A stretch of 64,000 bases of DNA from an uncultured Mycoplasmatota bacterium (GTDB taxonomy: Bacteria > Bacillota_I > Bacilli_A > RF39 > UBA660), in NCBI GenBank assembly GCA_947646095.1, contig CANSFI010000006.1, positions 1-64,000 on the forward strand, written 5' to 3'. The translations under genes were made by a program, and so were the position numbers. The notes beneath the pieces were generated by a model. It had not been told where the DNA came from and searched no databases. It saw nothing but the letters and a program-made list of their open reading frames with translations. Shown piece by piece: positions 56,316-64,000 of the stretch (position 1 is the stretch's first letter; each line of letters starts with the position of its first letter).

Positions 56316-56455
56316 TTATCCTATTAATTCTAAATATTTATCTAAAATTTTATTTTCTTCTCTAACAATTAATTTAATAAAATCAGTATAGTCATATGTT
56401 GTCATCATCTTATTTAGGGCACCATAATATTATGTTCTGCTTGCAACTTACCCAT
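56316..56455 (-). pseudogene. Short frameshifted gene, unknown
   Basis: GGAG precedes ATG 56455 (MGKLQAEHNIM). The frame ends at TAA within ~14 codons, but a neighbouring frame continues ALNKMMTTYDYTDFIKLIVR, then EENKILDKYLELIG to TAA 56316. One base change in length would give a ~46-residue helical protein. No family recognised. Confidence 0.45.
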
Positions 56456-56568
56456 TTTTCATAGCTCCTTTTATTAGCATATTAATCATCTTCTTTATAT
56501 ATTATACCATTAGTGGAATAATATATAAAATTAGTAAATTACAAATTAATTGTAAGTAAATAAATAAT

Positions 56569-56597
56569 TTGACTAAACTGAGGAACTGTGTTACAAT
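56569..56597 (+). promoter_or_regulatory. Promoter of the antisense RNA
   Basis: TTGACT (56569-56574), 17 bp, TACAAT (56592-56597). Confidence 0.75.
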
Positions 56598-56603
56598 GTA
56601 TAC

Positions 56604-56717
56604 AGATGGAGATAATTCCATATAATAAAAAAAGAGATACACTTGATATTCCCTTGTCAGATGTATACTCCATTCATAGGGTTACACCGTTTCAATGCTG
56701 ATTCGGTGTTTTCATTT
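56604..56717 (+). ncRNA. Probable antitoxin RNA, ~115 nt
   Basis: Transcribed toward the toxin gene and ending in a terminator ACACCG/CGGTGT (56684-56709) with a T-rich tail. Its 3' part should be complementary to the 3' region of the converging mRNA, as in par(Fst) and txpA/ratA systems. No good ORF within. Confidence 0.6.
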
Positions 56718-56720
56718 AAA

Positions 56721-56786
56721 CTAGTCCTTTTTAAGGACTATGATAGTACAAAGTACAATAAAAGCAAACGCTAATACTAATTCCAA
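56721..56786 (-). CDS. Candidate type I toxin peptide
   Basis: TTG 56786, with AAAGGA 11 nt upstream, encodes 21 residues: MELVLAFAFIVLCTIIVLKK plus Asp, a single membrane helix with a short charged C-terminus. It overlaps, in another frame, a 29-codon ORF (56820-56731) that has the stronger site GAGGTG and may be its translational leader or the toxin itself. Size, hydrophobicity and converging RNA resemble small membrane toxins of Gram-positive bacteria. Confidence 0.5.
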   Translation of the reverse strand: MELVLAFAFIVLCTIIVLKKD

Positions 56787-56898
56787 GGGAATTTATCCTT
56801 TCTATAATTGTTAAAATCATAGAAATCACCTCAATTCTATCATTCAAAGATGAATAGAACAGAGTAAAACACCTAACTATCTTATGTATCTCATATTA

Positions 56899-56927
56899 AT
56901 TATATAATATTATGAGGTTAATTACAA
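56899..56927 (-). promoter_or_regulatory. Promoter of the toxin mRNA
   Basis: TTGTAA (56927-56922), 17 bp, TATAAT (56904-56899), minus strand. Leader of ~70 nt before ATG 56820. Confidence 0.7.
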
Positions 56928-56970
56928 GTAAATATAATAAAAATCAAATTAAAATACATAGGTTTATTTC

Positions 56971-57606
56971 CTATGTATTTTTTAATTCTTCTACAGTTTT
57001 ACTATAATCATCACTATTTGTAATATAACTACCAACTACAGCAATATCAACACCATTCAATTTATTTATATTACTAGCATTTATTCCGCCATCTATTTCA
57101 ATTAAATAATGATAATTATTATTTTTTCTTAAAGTATATAACTTTTCTATTTTATCTAAAGAATTATCAATAAAATTTTGTCCACCAAATCCAGGTTCAA
57201 CACTCATAACTAAAACCAAATCAATTAAATCTAAATAATCGATTAACTCATCTACCATTGTATTTGGTTTAATAGAAATTCCAACTTTAATATTTTTATT
57301 TTTAATATAATCAATTACTTCTTTTACATTATCTACAGCTTCTAAATGAAAAGTAATAAAAGCTGGATTTAATTTAGAATAATCATCAATATAACTAATT
57401 ACATCACTAACCATTAAATGAATATCTTTTAAAGTATTAATATCTTGTAATAATTCACTTATTTCATTAAAGTTTTTAGTAATATTTGGAACAAATATAT
57501 TATCCATGATATCGACATGAAGGTAATCGATACTACTATTATCTAATCTTTTAATATTTTCTTTTATATTTTCTTTAATAGCAAGAAAAGATGCAGATAT
57601 TTTCAT
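56971..57606 (-). CDS. rpe: Ribulose-phosphate 3-epimerase
   Basis: 211 residues, TIM barrel: YLHVDIMDNIFVPN, HLMVSDVISYID, MSVEPGFGGQNF and EIDGGINASNI are the metal and phosphate sites. Pentose phosphate pathway. ATG 57606 lies 3 nt after the rsgA TGA and in the same frame; the AAGGTGA ribosome site contains that stop. Last gene of the rlmN operon. Confidence 0.93.
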   Translation of the reverse strand: MKISASFLAIKENIKENIKRLDNSSIDYLHVDIMDNIFVPNITKNFNEISELLQDINTLKDIHLMVSDVISYIDDYSKLNPAFITFHLEAVDNVKEVIDYIKNKNIKVGISIKPNTMVDELIDYLDLIDLVLVMSVEPGFGGQNFIDNSLDKIEKLYTLRKNNNYHYLIEIDGGINASNINKLNGVDIAVVGSYITNSDDYSKTVEELKNT

Positions 57607-57609
57607 ATG

Positions 57610-58440
57610 TCACCTTCTTATAAATTTAAGATAATTTTCATATCTACTTTTCATTATAGTATTATCTTTTACTTTATTTTTTACTTCACAAACATCTTCC
57701 AAATTATGCATACAGTCTTTATATTTACAATCATCTTTGTAATCATTAAATTCAATGAAATTATCTCTTATATCACTATTTTGCATATCTATAAACTCTA
57801 AAGCACTGAATCCTGGTGTATCAGCAATCCAACAAGAGCATACATTTATAAGTTCAGTATGTCTAGTTGTATGTTTACCTCTATTTAAAGCTAGAGATAT
57901 TTCATTTGTTTTAATATTTAAATTTATATCTAATTTATTAAGTAAAGTACTTTTACCTGCACCGCTTTGACCTGTAAATACATTTATTTTATCTTTCATA
58001 ATTTGTTTTAATTCTTCTAAATTTGTATTATTTAAAACTGTATATCCTATTTTCTTATAATAATCAATATAAGGTTTTATTTTTTTTAATTCTATTTCAT
58101 TTAGTAAGTCTAATTTAGTAATACATATAATTGGTCTTATATTGTTATATTCTAAAATACATAACATTTTATCTAATAGATTAGTATCAAAATCAGGATG
58201 TTTAACACTTGTTACTATTATAACCTGATCAATATTACTAACAGGTGGTCTTACTAAACTATTAGTTCTAGGAAAAATTTCTAAAATATAATTATTTTTT
58301 TCATCGATTATTACATTATCACCAACTAGAGGAATAAGTCCTAACTTTCTAAACTTTCCTCTAGCTTTACAAACATATTGTTTATTTTCAACCAAAACTG
58401 TATAATCATTACTAATATTTTTAATGATTTTTCCTTGCAT
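57610..58440 (-). CDS. rsgA: Ribosome small-subunit biogenesis GTPase RsgA
   Basis: 276 residues: OB fold, circularly permuted GTPase (CITKLDLLN, FTGQSGAGKSTLLNKL, ADTPGFSALEF) and a C-terminal zinc knuckle (CKYKDCMHNLEDVCEVK). Matures the 30S subunit. Ends RR-TGA; reading UGA as Trp would fuse it to rpe in frame, so UGA must terminate here. Confidence 0.95.
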   Translation of the reverse strand: MQGKIIKNISNDYTVLVENKQYVCKARGKFRKLGLIPLVGDNVIIDEKNNYILEIFPRTNSLVRPPVSNIDQVIIVTSVKHPDFDTNLLDKMLCILEYNNIRPIICITKLDLLNEIELKKIKPYIDYYKKIGYTVLNNTNLEELKQIMKDKINVFTGQSGAGKSTLLNKLDINLNIKTNEISLALNRGKHTTRHTELINVCSCWIADTPGFSALEFIDMQNSDIRDNFIEFNDYKDDCKYKDCMHNLEDVCEVKNKVKDNTIMKSRYENYLKFIRR

Positions 58441-60185
58441 TAATTAGTTTCCTCATCTGTTTTATCTACTGGTTCACTTGGGTTTACTGGTTCAGTAGGG
58501 TTTTCTGGAGCTTTAGCAACTATGATTTTTATTGTAGTTGGAGTAATTACTTTACTACCAGCTGCTCTATCTTGAGAAATAACAGTTCCTGGACTATAAT
58601 CAGTTGTTGTTAAATATTGAATATTTAAAGTAACTCCATTTTTTTCACAAAATTGTTTTACAGCATCAACTGTATATTTTTCAGTGACAAAATCTGGATA
58701 TTTAGTATATATATCAGGTATAGTTAAAGTAACTGTGTCGCCTTTTTTTACTTTTTCTCCAACGGCTGGTTGTTGCTCTAAAATAATATCTGCTTTAATA
58801 TCGTCTGAATTTTCTACTTCTTTTTTTACTATTTCAACTATAATTCCTTTTGCTTCTAGCATACCTTTTATTTCATAATAATTTTTGTTTTTATAATCTT
58901 CAATTAATATTTTATCTGTACCAACTGAAACAACTAATTTTATTTTAGTTCCTTTTTTTACAGTTCTATCTTTAGCTGGTGATGTACTTATTACTAAGCC
59001 TTCTTTTATTTCATCACTATTTTCTTCTTTTACTTCTGTATCTACTTCTAACCCCAATTTTTTTAGCTCTTTTTCAGCATCGACAACACTTTTTTCAGAT
59101 ACATCTGGTATTTTTACTTCCTTAGAATTAGTAAATTTAGGAATAATTATTACAAATAAACAAATTAAGAAAGCAAGAAGGATACATGCTCCTCCTGTAA
59201 TCCAAAGGGCAATGTTTATTTTTTTATCTTTTTTTTCTATTTCATTTAATTCTTGTTCAACTGCCTCATTTCTTTTTGTTCTAGTTAAATCAGGTATAAT
59301 TTTAGTATCTTCTAAATCATGTTCTGGAAATTTATAAGAAATACGAAGTTCATCTGAACGTTCTTTAGATAAAGCCGTTTTTAAATCCTCATTCATTTCT
59401 AATACACTATCATATCTATTTTTAGGATTTTTAGCACATGCTCTTAAAACTATATTTTCTACTGCTTGTGGTATATCTGGATTAATTTCACAAACAGAAG
59501 GTATTTGCTCTTTCATTTGTTTTAATGCAATTTCTACTGCATTATCACCTTTGAATGGAACTTTACCAGTTAAAAGCTCAAACATTAAAATACCTAATGA
59601 ATAAACATCACTTTTAATGGTTGCTCCATCACCATTAGCTTGCTCTGGAGGTAAGTAATGAACTGAACCCATTACTGAATTAGTTTGAGTTAAATCAGCC
59701 GCATTAGATGCGATTGCTATACCAAAGTCAGTTATTTTAACTCTACCATCATCAAGAATCATAACATTTTGTGGTTTAATATCACGATGTATTATATAAC
59801 TTTCATGAGCACAAGAGATAGCAGAAGTTAGTTGTAACATAATATCTATTACTTCTGGTAAAGTTAGAGCACCACGTTTTTTTATTAAACTTTTTAATGT
59901 TTTTCCATCGATATACTCCATGACTATAAAATTATTACCATCATCTTCACCTACATCATACATTTCAACAATATTTGGATGTACTAAAGATGAAGCTGAT
60001 ATCGCTTCTCTTTTAAAACGACGTACAAATTTTTCATCACCTGCTAAATCTCCTCTTAGAATTTTAACTGCTACATTTCTATTTAAAATAGTATCATAAG
60101 CTAAATAAACATTAGCCATTCCGCCTTCACCAATAGATCTAATAATTTGATAACGATCATTTATTTTTTGTCCTTTAATTATCAT
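58440..60185 (-). CDS. prkC: PASTA-domain Ser/Thr kinase (PrkC/Stk)
   Basis: 581 residues. Kinase domain 1-~270 with GEGGMANVYLAYD, VAVKIL, HRDIKPQNVMIL, KITDFGIA and VHYLPPEQANG. One membrane helix (~325-350, ITGGACILLAFLICLFVIII), then three extracellular PASTA domains, and a Pro/Glu tail. Senses muropeptides or lipid II and phosphorylates division and wall proteins. Overlaps its phosphatase gene (ATGA) and rsgA. Confidence 0.96.
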   Translation of the reverse strand: MIIKGQKINDRYQIIRSIGEGGMANVYLAYDTILNRNVAVKILRGDLAGDEKFVRRFKREAISASSLVHPNIVEMYDVGEDDGNNFIVMEYIDGKTLKSLIKKRGALTLPEVIDIMLQLTSAISCAHESYIIHRDIKPQNVMILDDGRVKITDFGIAIASNAADLTQTNSVMGSVHYLPPEQANGDGATIKSDVYSLGILMFELLTGKVPFKGDNAVEIALKQMKEQIPSVCEINPDIPQAVENIVLRACAKNPKNRYDSVLEMNEDLKTALSKERSDELRISYKFPEHDLEDTKIIPDLTRTKRNEAVEQELNEIEKKDKKINIALWITGGACILLAFLICLFVIIIPKFTNSKEVKIPDVSEKSVVDAEKELKKLGLEVDTEVKEENSDEIKEGLVISTSPAKDRTVKKGTKIKLVVSVGTDKILIEDYKNKNYYEIKGMLEAKGIIVEIVKKEVENSDDIKADIILEQQPAVGEKVKKGDTVTLTIPDIYTKYPDFVTEKYTVDAVKQFCEKNGVTLNIQYLTTTDYSPGTVISQDRAAGSKVITPTTIKIIVAKAPENPTEPVNPSEPVDKTDEETN

Positions 60186-60919
60186 TTTACATCACCTCTT
60201 TTTAAGTATGCGATAGAAATGTTGTCATTTCCACCTCTATTATTACTTTTTAAAACTAATTTTGATAGTTTTTCTTGAACAGTATGATCTTCATTTAATA
60301 CTTTCATTATTTGTTCATCATCTAACATATTAGTTAAACCATCACTGCAAAGAAGAATTCCCTCGATATCAGTTTCAACATCAAAGACATCCATCTCAAC
60401 AGTAGTGGTTGCTCCTAAGGCCTTCATTAAAACATTTTTTCTAGGATGTTCCCTAGCAGCTTCCTCAGTTAATTCTCCTGATTTAACGAGTAAATTAACT
60501 AATGTATGATCAGTTGTTATTTTGTGTAGTTTTTTATTCTTAATTACATATCCACTACTATCACCAATGTTTCCAAATAAAAGATAATCTTTTGTTAAAA
60601 TTGCAAGTACTAAAGTTGTTCCCATCCCTTGGCTTTCAGGATTTTCATTAGTATATTTATATATAGATGTATTAGCTTCACTAACTATGTCTTTTATCCA
60701 AATTATAGCCTCATCTTTACTACCAATATTATCAATAGATGAAAAACTTTTAGCAACACTATTAATTGCTATACTAGATGCGATTTCTCCACCACGATGT
60801 CCTCCCATGCCATCAGCAACTGCAAGGAGTATTTCTTCATTTACATTTTTTACAATAGTTACACTATCTTCATTATGGGATCTAACTTTTCCAGGATCTG
60901 TTAAATAACCATATTCCAT
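60182..60919 (-). CDS. prpC: PP2C-type Ser/Thr phosphatase
   Basis: 245 residues: GKVRSHNEDS, AVADGMGGHRGGE, LLFGNIGDSSGYV, LCSDGLTNMLDD and GGNDNISIAYL are the metal-binding motifs. Removes phosphates placed by the kinase encoded next. Stop TGA overlaps the kinase ATG. Confidence 0.95.
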   Translation of the reverse strand: MEYGYLTDPGKVRSHNEDSVTIVKNVNEEILLAVADGMGGHRGGEIASSIAINSVAKSFSSIDNIGSKDEAIIWIKDIVSEANTSIYKYTNENPESQGMGTTLVLAILTKDYLLFGNIGDSSGYVIKNKKLHKITTDHTLVNLLVKSGELTEEAAREHPRKNVLMKALGATTTVEMDVFDVETDIEGILLCSDGLTNMLDDEQIMKVLNEDHTVQEKLSKLVLKSNNRGGNDNISIAYLKRGDVK

Positions 60920-61944
60920 TATTCTTCCTCCTCAATGCTTGACCTTAGTTGACCACAAGCTGCACTTACTTTAGAACCAAATTCTTTTCTGATAGTTACA
61001 TTTATTTTATTTTTTTTAAGTATATCATAAAATTTAAGTATTTTATCTTTAGAACTTTTTTCTAAATTGATATGACCAGTCTCATTATATGGTATTAAAT
61101 TTACATAACAATTTATTCCTTTTAAAAGATGAGCCAATTCTAATGCATGTTTTTCACTATCATTTACACCTTTTAACATGATATACTCAAATGTAACTCT
61201 TCTATTTGTTTTATCTACGTATTCTTTTATAGTTTTTAATAATTCTTCAATTGGATAAGCTTTATTAATAGGCATAATTTTATTTCTTATTTCATTATTA
61301 GGAGCATGAAGACTAATAGCAAGATTAACTTGCTTATCATAGTTCATAAATTCTTTTATTTTGGGAATAATTCCACACGTAGAAATTGTTATATGCCTTG
61401 AACCTAATTCTATTCCTTTATGATTATTAATTATTTCAATAAAATTAATAACATTATCATAGTTATCAAATGGTTCTCCTATTCCCATTAAAACTAAATG
61501 AGTAATACGAATATTTAAGTTTTCTTCTATTTTTATTATTTGCTCTACCATTTCATGACTTTTTAGATTTCTTACTTTTTTTAGCCTTCCACTTTCACAG
61601 AATGTACAACTCATATTACATCCAACTTGGGTAGATATACACAAACTATTACCATAATTATGTTTCATATAAACTGCTTCTATTTTATTATTATCTTCAA
61701 GTTCAAATAAATATTTACAAACATCTATATCTACTTGCTTTTTTATTAATTTTATGGTGGAAAAAGTATAATTTTGTTTTAAATATTCTATTAACTCTTT
61801 TTTTATATTTAACATGTCGTCAAAATTTTTAACCCGTTTTTTATATAGCCAATCATATATTTGACTAGCATTAAATTTTTTATAGCCTTTTTCTAGAAGA
61901 TCTTTTTCTAAGTTTTCTAGTGTAATATCATAAATATTTTTCAT
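60919..61944 (-). CDS. rlmN: 23S rRNA (A2503-C2)-methyltransferase RlmN
   Basis: 341 residues, radical SAM. The cluster motif is CNMSCTFC in STQVGCNMSCTFCESGRLKK (~115). MGIGEPFDNYDNV, ISLHAPNNEIRNKIMP and the C-terminal catalytic Cys in KVSAACGQL are present. Methylates A2503 and some tRNAs. First gene of the five-gene coupled operon. Confidence 0.95.
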   Translation of the reverse strand: MKNIYDITLENLEKDLLEKGYKKFNASQIYDWLYKKRVKNFDDMLNIKKELIEYLKQNYTFSTIKLIKKQVDIDVCKYLFELEDNNKIEAVYMKHNYGNSLCISTQVGCNMSCTFCESGRLKKVRNLKSHEMVEQIIKIEENLNIRITHLVLMGIGEPFDNYDNVINFIEIINNHKGIELGSRHITISTCGIIPKIKEFMNYDKQVNLAISLHAPNNEIRNKIMPINKAYPIEELLKTIKEYVDKTNRRVTFEYIMLKGVNDSEKHALELAHLLKGINCYVNLIPYNETGHINLEKSSKDKILKFYDILKKNKINVTIRKEFGSKVSAACGQLRSSIEEEE

Positions 61945-61985
61945 ACTTCCACCCTATCTTTAATTATATCAAAATAAAAGAAAAA

Positions 61986-62012
61986 ATAATAGATAAGTTC
62001 TATTATTTTTAA
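61986..62012 (-). terminator. Terminator after secG
   Basis: AATAATAGA and TCTATTATT arms around AAGT, T run on the minus strand. It separates secG from rlmN. Confidence 0.7.
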
Positions 62013-62033
62013 CAAAAAGTGTTTAGTATTTGT

Positions 62034-62246
62034 CTAGAAACCTATTATTAAACAAATTATAAAGAAAACAGAGCCTAGGAAAATAGTTAAACGGGTAATA
62101 ACCAACTCTCCTCCTCTTTCTTTACGATTTTTAAATAGGCTATCATTACCACCACTTATTACATTAGAAGCACTTTCTGCTTTTCCACTTTGTAATAAAA
62201 CAATAGCAATTAATAAAATTGATACAATTATTAATACTGTTTGCAT
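62034..62246 (-). CDS. secG: Preprotein translocase subunit SecG
   Basis: 70 residues: helix VLIIVSILLIAIVLLQSGKA, the conserved QSGK/glycine loop, NRKERGGELVITRLTIFLGS and a second helix. Accessory of SecYE. Start preceded by AGGAGG. 62247-62393 holds nothing recognised. Confidence 0.92.
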   Translation of the reverse strand: MQTVLIIVSILLIAIVLLQSGKAESASNVISGGNDSLFKNRKERGGELVITRLTIFLGSVFFIICLIIGF

Positions 62247-62393
62247 GAGTTTCCTCCTTTTGACTATTAATAGTTTACTACATTTTATTAATTAAATCAA
62301 TATATTTATTTTTGAGTTCGTTTTTTTATTATAATTATAATATTCAATCACTCTTTTGAAACCATTATAAATTTTATCTTTAAGAATTTTATA

Positions 62394-63704
62394 TTATAAA
62401 TCTTTAGATATTGTTATTACTGGTCTTAAACCATAACCAGATGAAGTAGATATATAATCTACAGTCGTAGTAATAATTGCAGTTGTATTAGAAGTAAAAC
62501 CTATAGCATATGAATTACCAGATAATCCCACAGCTGTAGACAACCAATAGCCTTTTGGATTTTTATTTCCATACACATTATCATATAAATATTTTGGACA
62601 GTATGCAGTGCCATCACATCCTACATTTTTAGCTTCTGTATATGTAAGAAGTCTTGCTCTTACATTTTCTACCTTAAATGATGGATATATATTCTCTTCA
62701 TTATTTTTCCCCATATCATCTTTTAATATATATGACATTAATGGAACATTATCCCAATTCCTTGTTCTTTCTTCTAAATTTTTTAAAGCAGTAAGGGGTC
62801 CTATATCAGCGTTTGGTAAAGTTCCATTTCTAAAGTTTGTACCTCCACCTTCTTTATAATCTTCTTTTGTTATCCACCGTATAACATCTCCTAGATTTCT
62901 ATCCATTATTAATGTTAAATCACTTCCTGTATCATTTATTACATAAAAATTATATGTTGTTGTTTTGTTCACTCTAACTGGTATTAGTGTTCCACTTGTA
63001 CACTTTCTATCTTCATCTCTTAAACAATTATCTGTTGCTTTAAATATCAAAACTTTTACATCTACTATTTGTTTTATATTACTTCCATCTAATGCTTCTA
63101 CTGTTACTTTTGCATCTCCTGGAGATACTCCTGTTATTAAACCATTATTACTGACACTTACAATAGGGGAATCACTACTTGTCCATTTTAATTTACTTTT
63201 ATCTATTTTTTCTAATTCTTCACTTAATTTTAAATTTACTTGTTCTTCAAAGTGTAACTTTATTCCAAAATCTTTTATTAGTTCTTTATTATTATTTTCA
63301 TCATTATTTCCAATATTACACTTATTTAAATTATTTTCTATAGTTATATCATTATCTTCATAGCTTTTGGTTATACAATATTTTCCATTACTTATAGCAA
63401 GTTCTATTTTTCCAGTTGTTGATATAATCATATTACCACTTGTAGATTTCTTTTCTTTTATTTCTAAGCCTTCTGCAGTTGAAAAAGTAAATGTTGTTTC
63501 TTTAATTCCATTTTGATCTAATCATTTATTAGAATAATACACCTCTCCTGCTTTTATTATTCCATATGCTGAATCTTTAAATGCACTTCTTTCTGCACGC
63601 TCTATTATATTAATTATTACTGGTACTGTAATTAAAGCTATTATAACTAATATTATTATGACTGCAAGTAATTCTATCAAAGTAAAACCTTTTTTATTTT
63701 TCAT
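62394..63704 (-). pseudogene. Prepilin-anchored surface protein with Ig-like domain, one in-frame UGA
   Basis: ATG 63704 starts MKNKKGFTLIELLAVIIILV, a class III prepilin signal. After YYSNK a UGA (63524-63522) interrupts. The same frame then runs to TAA 62394, giving 436 codons in all. Downstream parts: pilin-like beta region, a Big_2 bacterial Ig-like domain (WTSSDSPIVSVSNNGLITGV), then a large C-terminal domain with WLSTAVGLSGNSYAIGF and SSGYGLRPVITISKDL, typical of surface modules in gut Firmicutes. Either readthrough or a recent nonsense mutation. Confidence 0.75.
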
Positions 63705-63815
63705 CTTATTAATTTACTATATATGTATTTTTGGCTGTAATAATTTTACAATATAAATATTATTTTTATTATATATAATTGTTAATAGAAATTAAAATTA
63801 TAATATAAATTCACA

Positions 63816-63840
63816 AAAAAACACCTAAATTTTTAGATGT
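63816..63840 (-). terminator. Terminator of the right-edge gene
   Basis: ACACCTAAA and TTTAGATGT arms, T run on the minus strand, overlapping the stop codon at 63833. Confidence 0.75.
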
Positions 63841-64000
63841 CTTTATTTTTTTTTAAGGGATTTACTATATAAGTTGTATAATTGTCTAAATTTATTGATT
63901 TAATTACTTCTTTCATTTCATCCATATTATATTTTTCAATAATTTCTATATCATCATTTAAAACTTTATTATACTTAACCACATTACTCATAATTTTACT
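63833..64000 (-). CDS. Partial gene, C-terminus only
   Basis: An open frame enters from the right edge and ends at TAA 63833: MSNVVKYNKVLNDDIEIIEK, then MDEMKEVIKSINLDNYTTYI and VNPLKKNKDI. The helix plus final strand resembles the end of M16-family peptidases, but too little is visible to name it. Confidence 0.5.
   Translation of the reverse strand, partial: SKIMSNVVKYNKVLNDDIEIIEKYNMDEMKEVIKSINLDNYTTYIVNPLKKNKDI

Noticed and set aside
56604-56717. Riboswitch or T-box in front of rpe
   Set aside because: The transcript is on the opposite strand to rpe, has its own promoter and terminator, and lies downstream of the rpe stop. An antisense RNA fits better.
57604-57612. Whole genome using UGA as Trp (code 4)
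   Set aside because: rsgA would fuse in frame to rpe, vanY would run through its terminator, and core genes such as PFOR, ffh, recG and ddl contain only TGG for Trp. Standard code fits, with UGA anomalies limited to accessory genes.

Overview
The window is about 64 kb of very AT-rich DNA from a low-GC Bacillota. The gene set suggests an uncultured gut-type member of the Bacilli with a small genome: peptidoglycan and division genes, a PASTA Ser/Thr kinase operon, pyruvate:ferredoxin oxidoreductase, desulfoferrodoxin (an anaerobe), a CotD-like coat protein, and prepilin-anchored surface proteins. Most genes are on the minus strand. Genes end mainly in TAA or TAG; TGA is a rare stop. No tRNA, rRNA, CRISPR array or IS element was recognised.

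Layout. 1-1030: a repeat-containing surface protein that runs off the left edge. 1345-6043: division cluster (HD protein, class B PBP, mraY, ftsW). 6066-12775: a decayed AAA/DUF4143 gene, a MATE transporter fused to a cytidylate-kinase-like domain, a MarR regulator, two decayed prepilin/leucine-rich genes, and a (p)ppGpp hydrolase/synthetase homologue behind a leader peptide and an intrinsic terminator. 12873-18309: an operon of FemX-like, asparagine synthase-like, alanine-racemase-like and ATP-grasp genes that looks like a peptidoglycan cross-bridge module. 18408-31225: carboxypeptidase, desulfoferrodoxin, a CotD-like gene, ffh, ddl, a membrane-anchored murF, stomatin/NfeD, and several interrupted genes.

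31400-47700 is an accessory island with two integrative elements. Element 1 (about 31462-39901) carries a tyrosine integrase, MobV relaxase, hairpin-rich candidate oriT, RepA-like ATPase, three XRE regulators and a lipoprotein. It appears to sit in the 3' end of a small RNA gene. Element 2 (about 40480-47640) carries Tn916-type int and xis, an FtsK-like coupling protein, a CRESS-virus-type Rep (HUH nuclease plus SF3 helicase), a stem-loop origin with the nonanucleotide TAGTATTAC next to three iterons, a sigma factor fused to a helix-turn-helix-like domain, and an HD phosphohydrolase. It has no visible type IV secretion genes.

47754-64000: more broken genes, recG, a second small RNA candidate, PFOR, a probable type I toxin-antitoxin locus (56569-56927), the coupled operon rlmN-prpC-prkC-rsgA-rpe, secG, a prepilin-anchored surface protein interrupted by one TGA, and a partial gene at the right edge.

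Two cross-cutting patterns stand out. Many accessory genes are broken by one-base losses, often in A/T runs. Nearly all in-frame UGA codons in them fall where Trp is expected, although rsgA shows that UGA also works as a stop.
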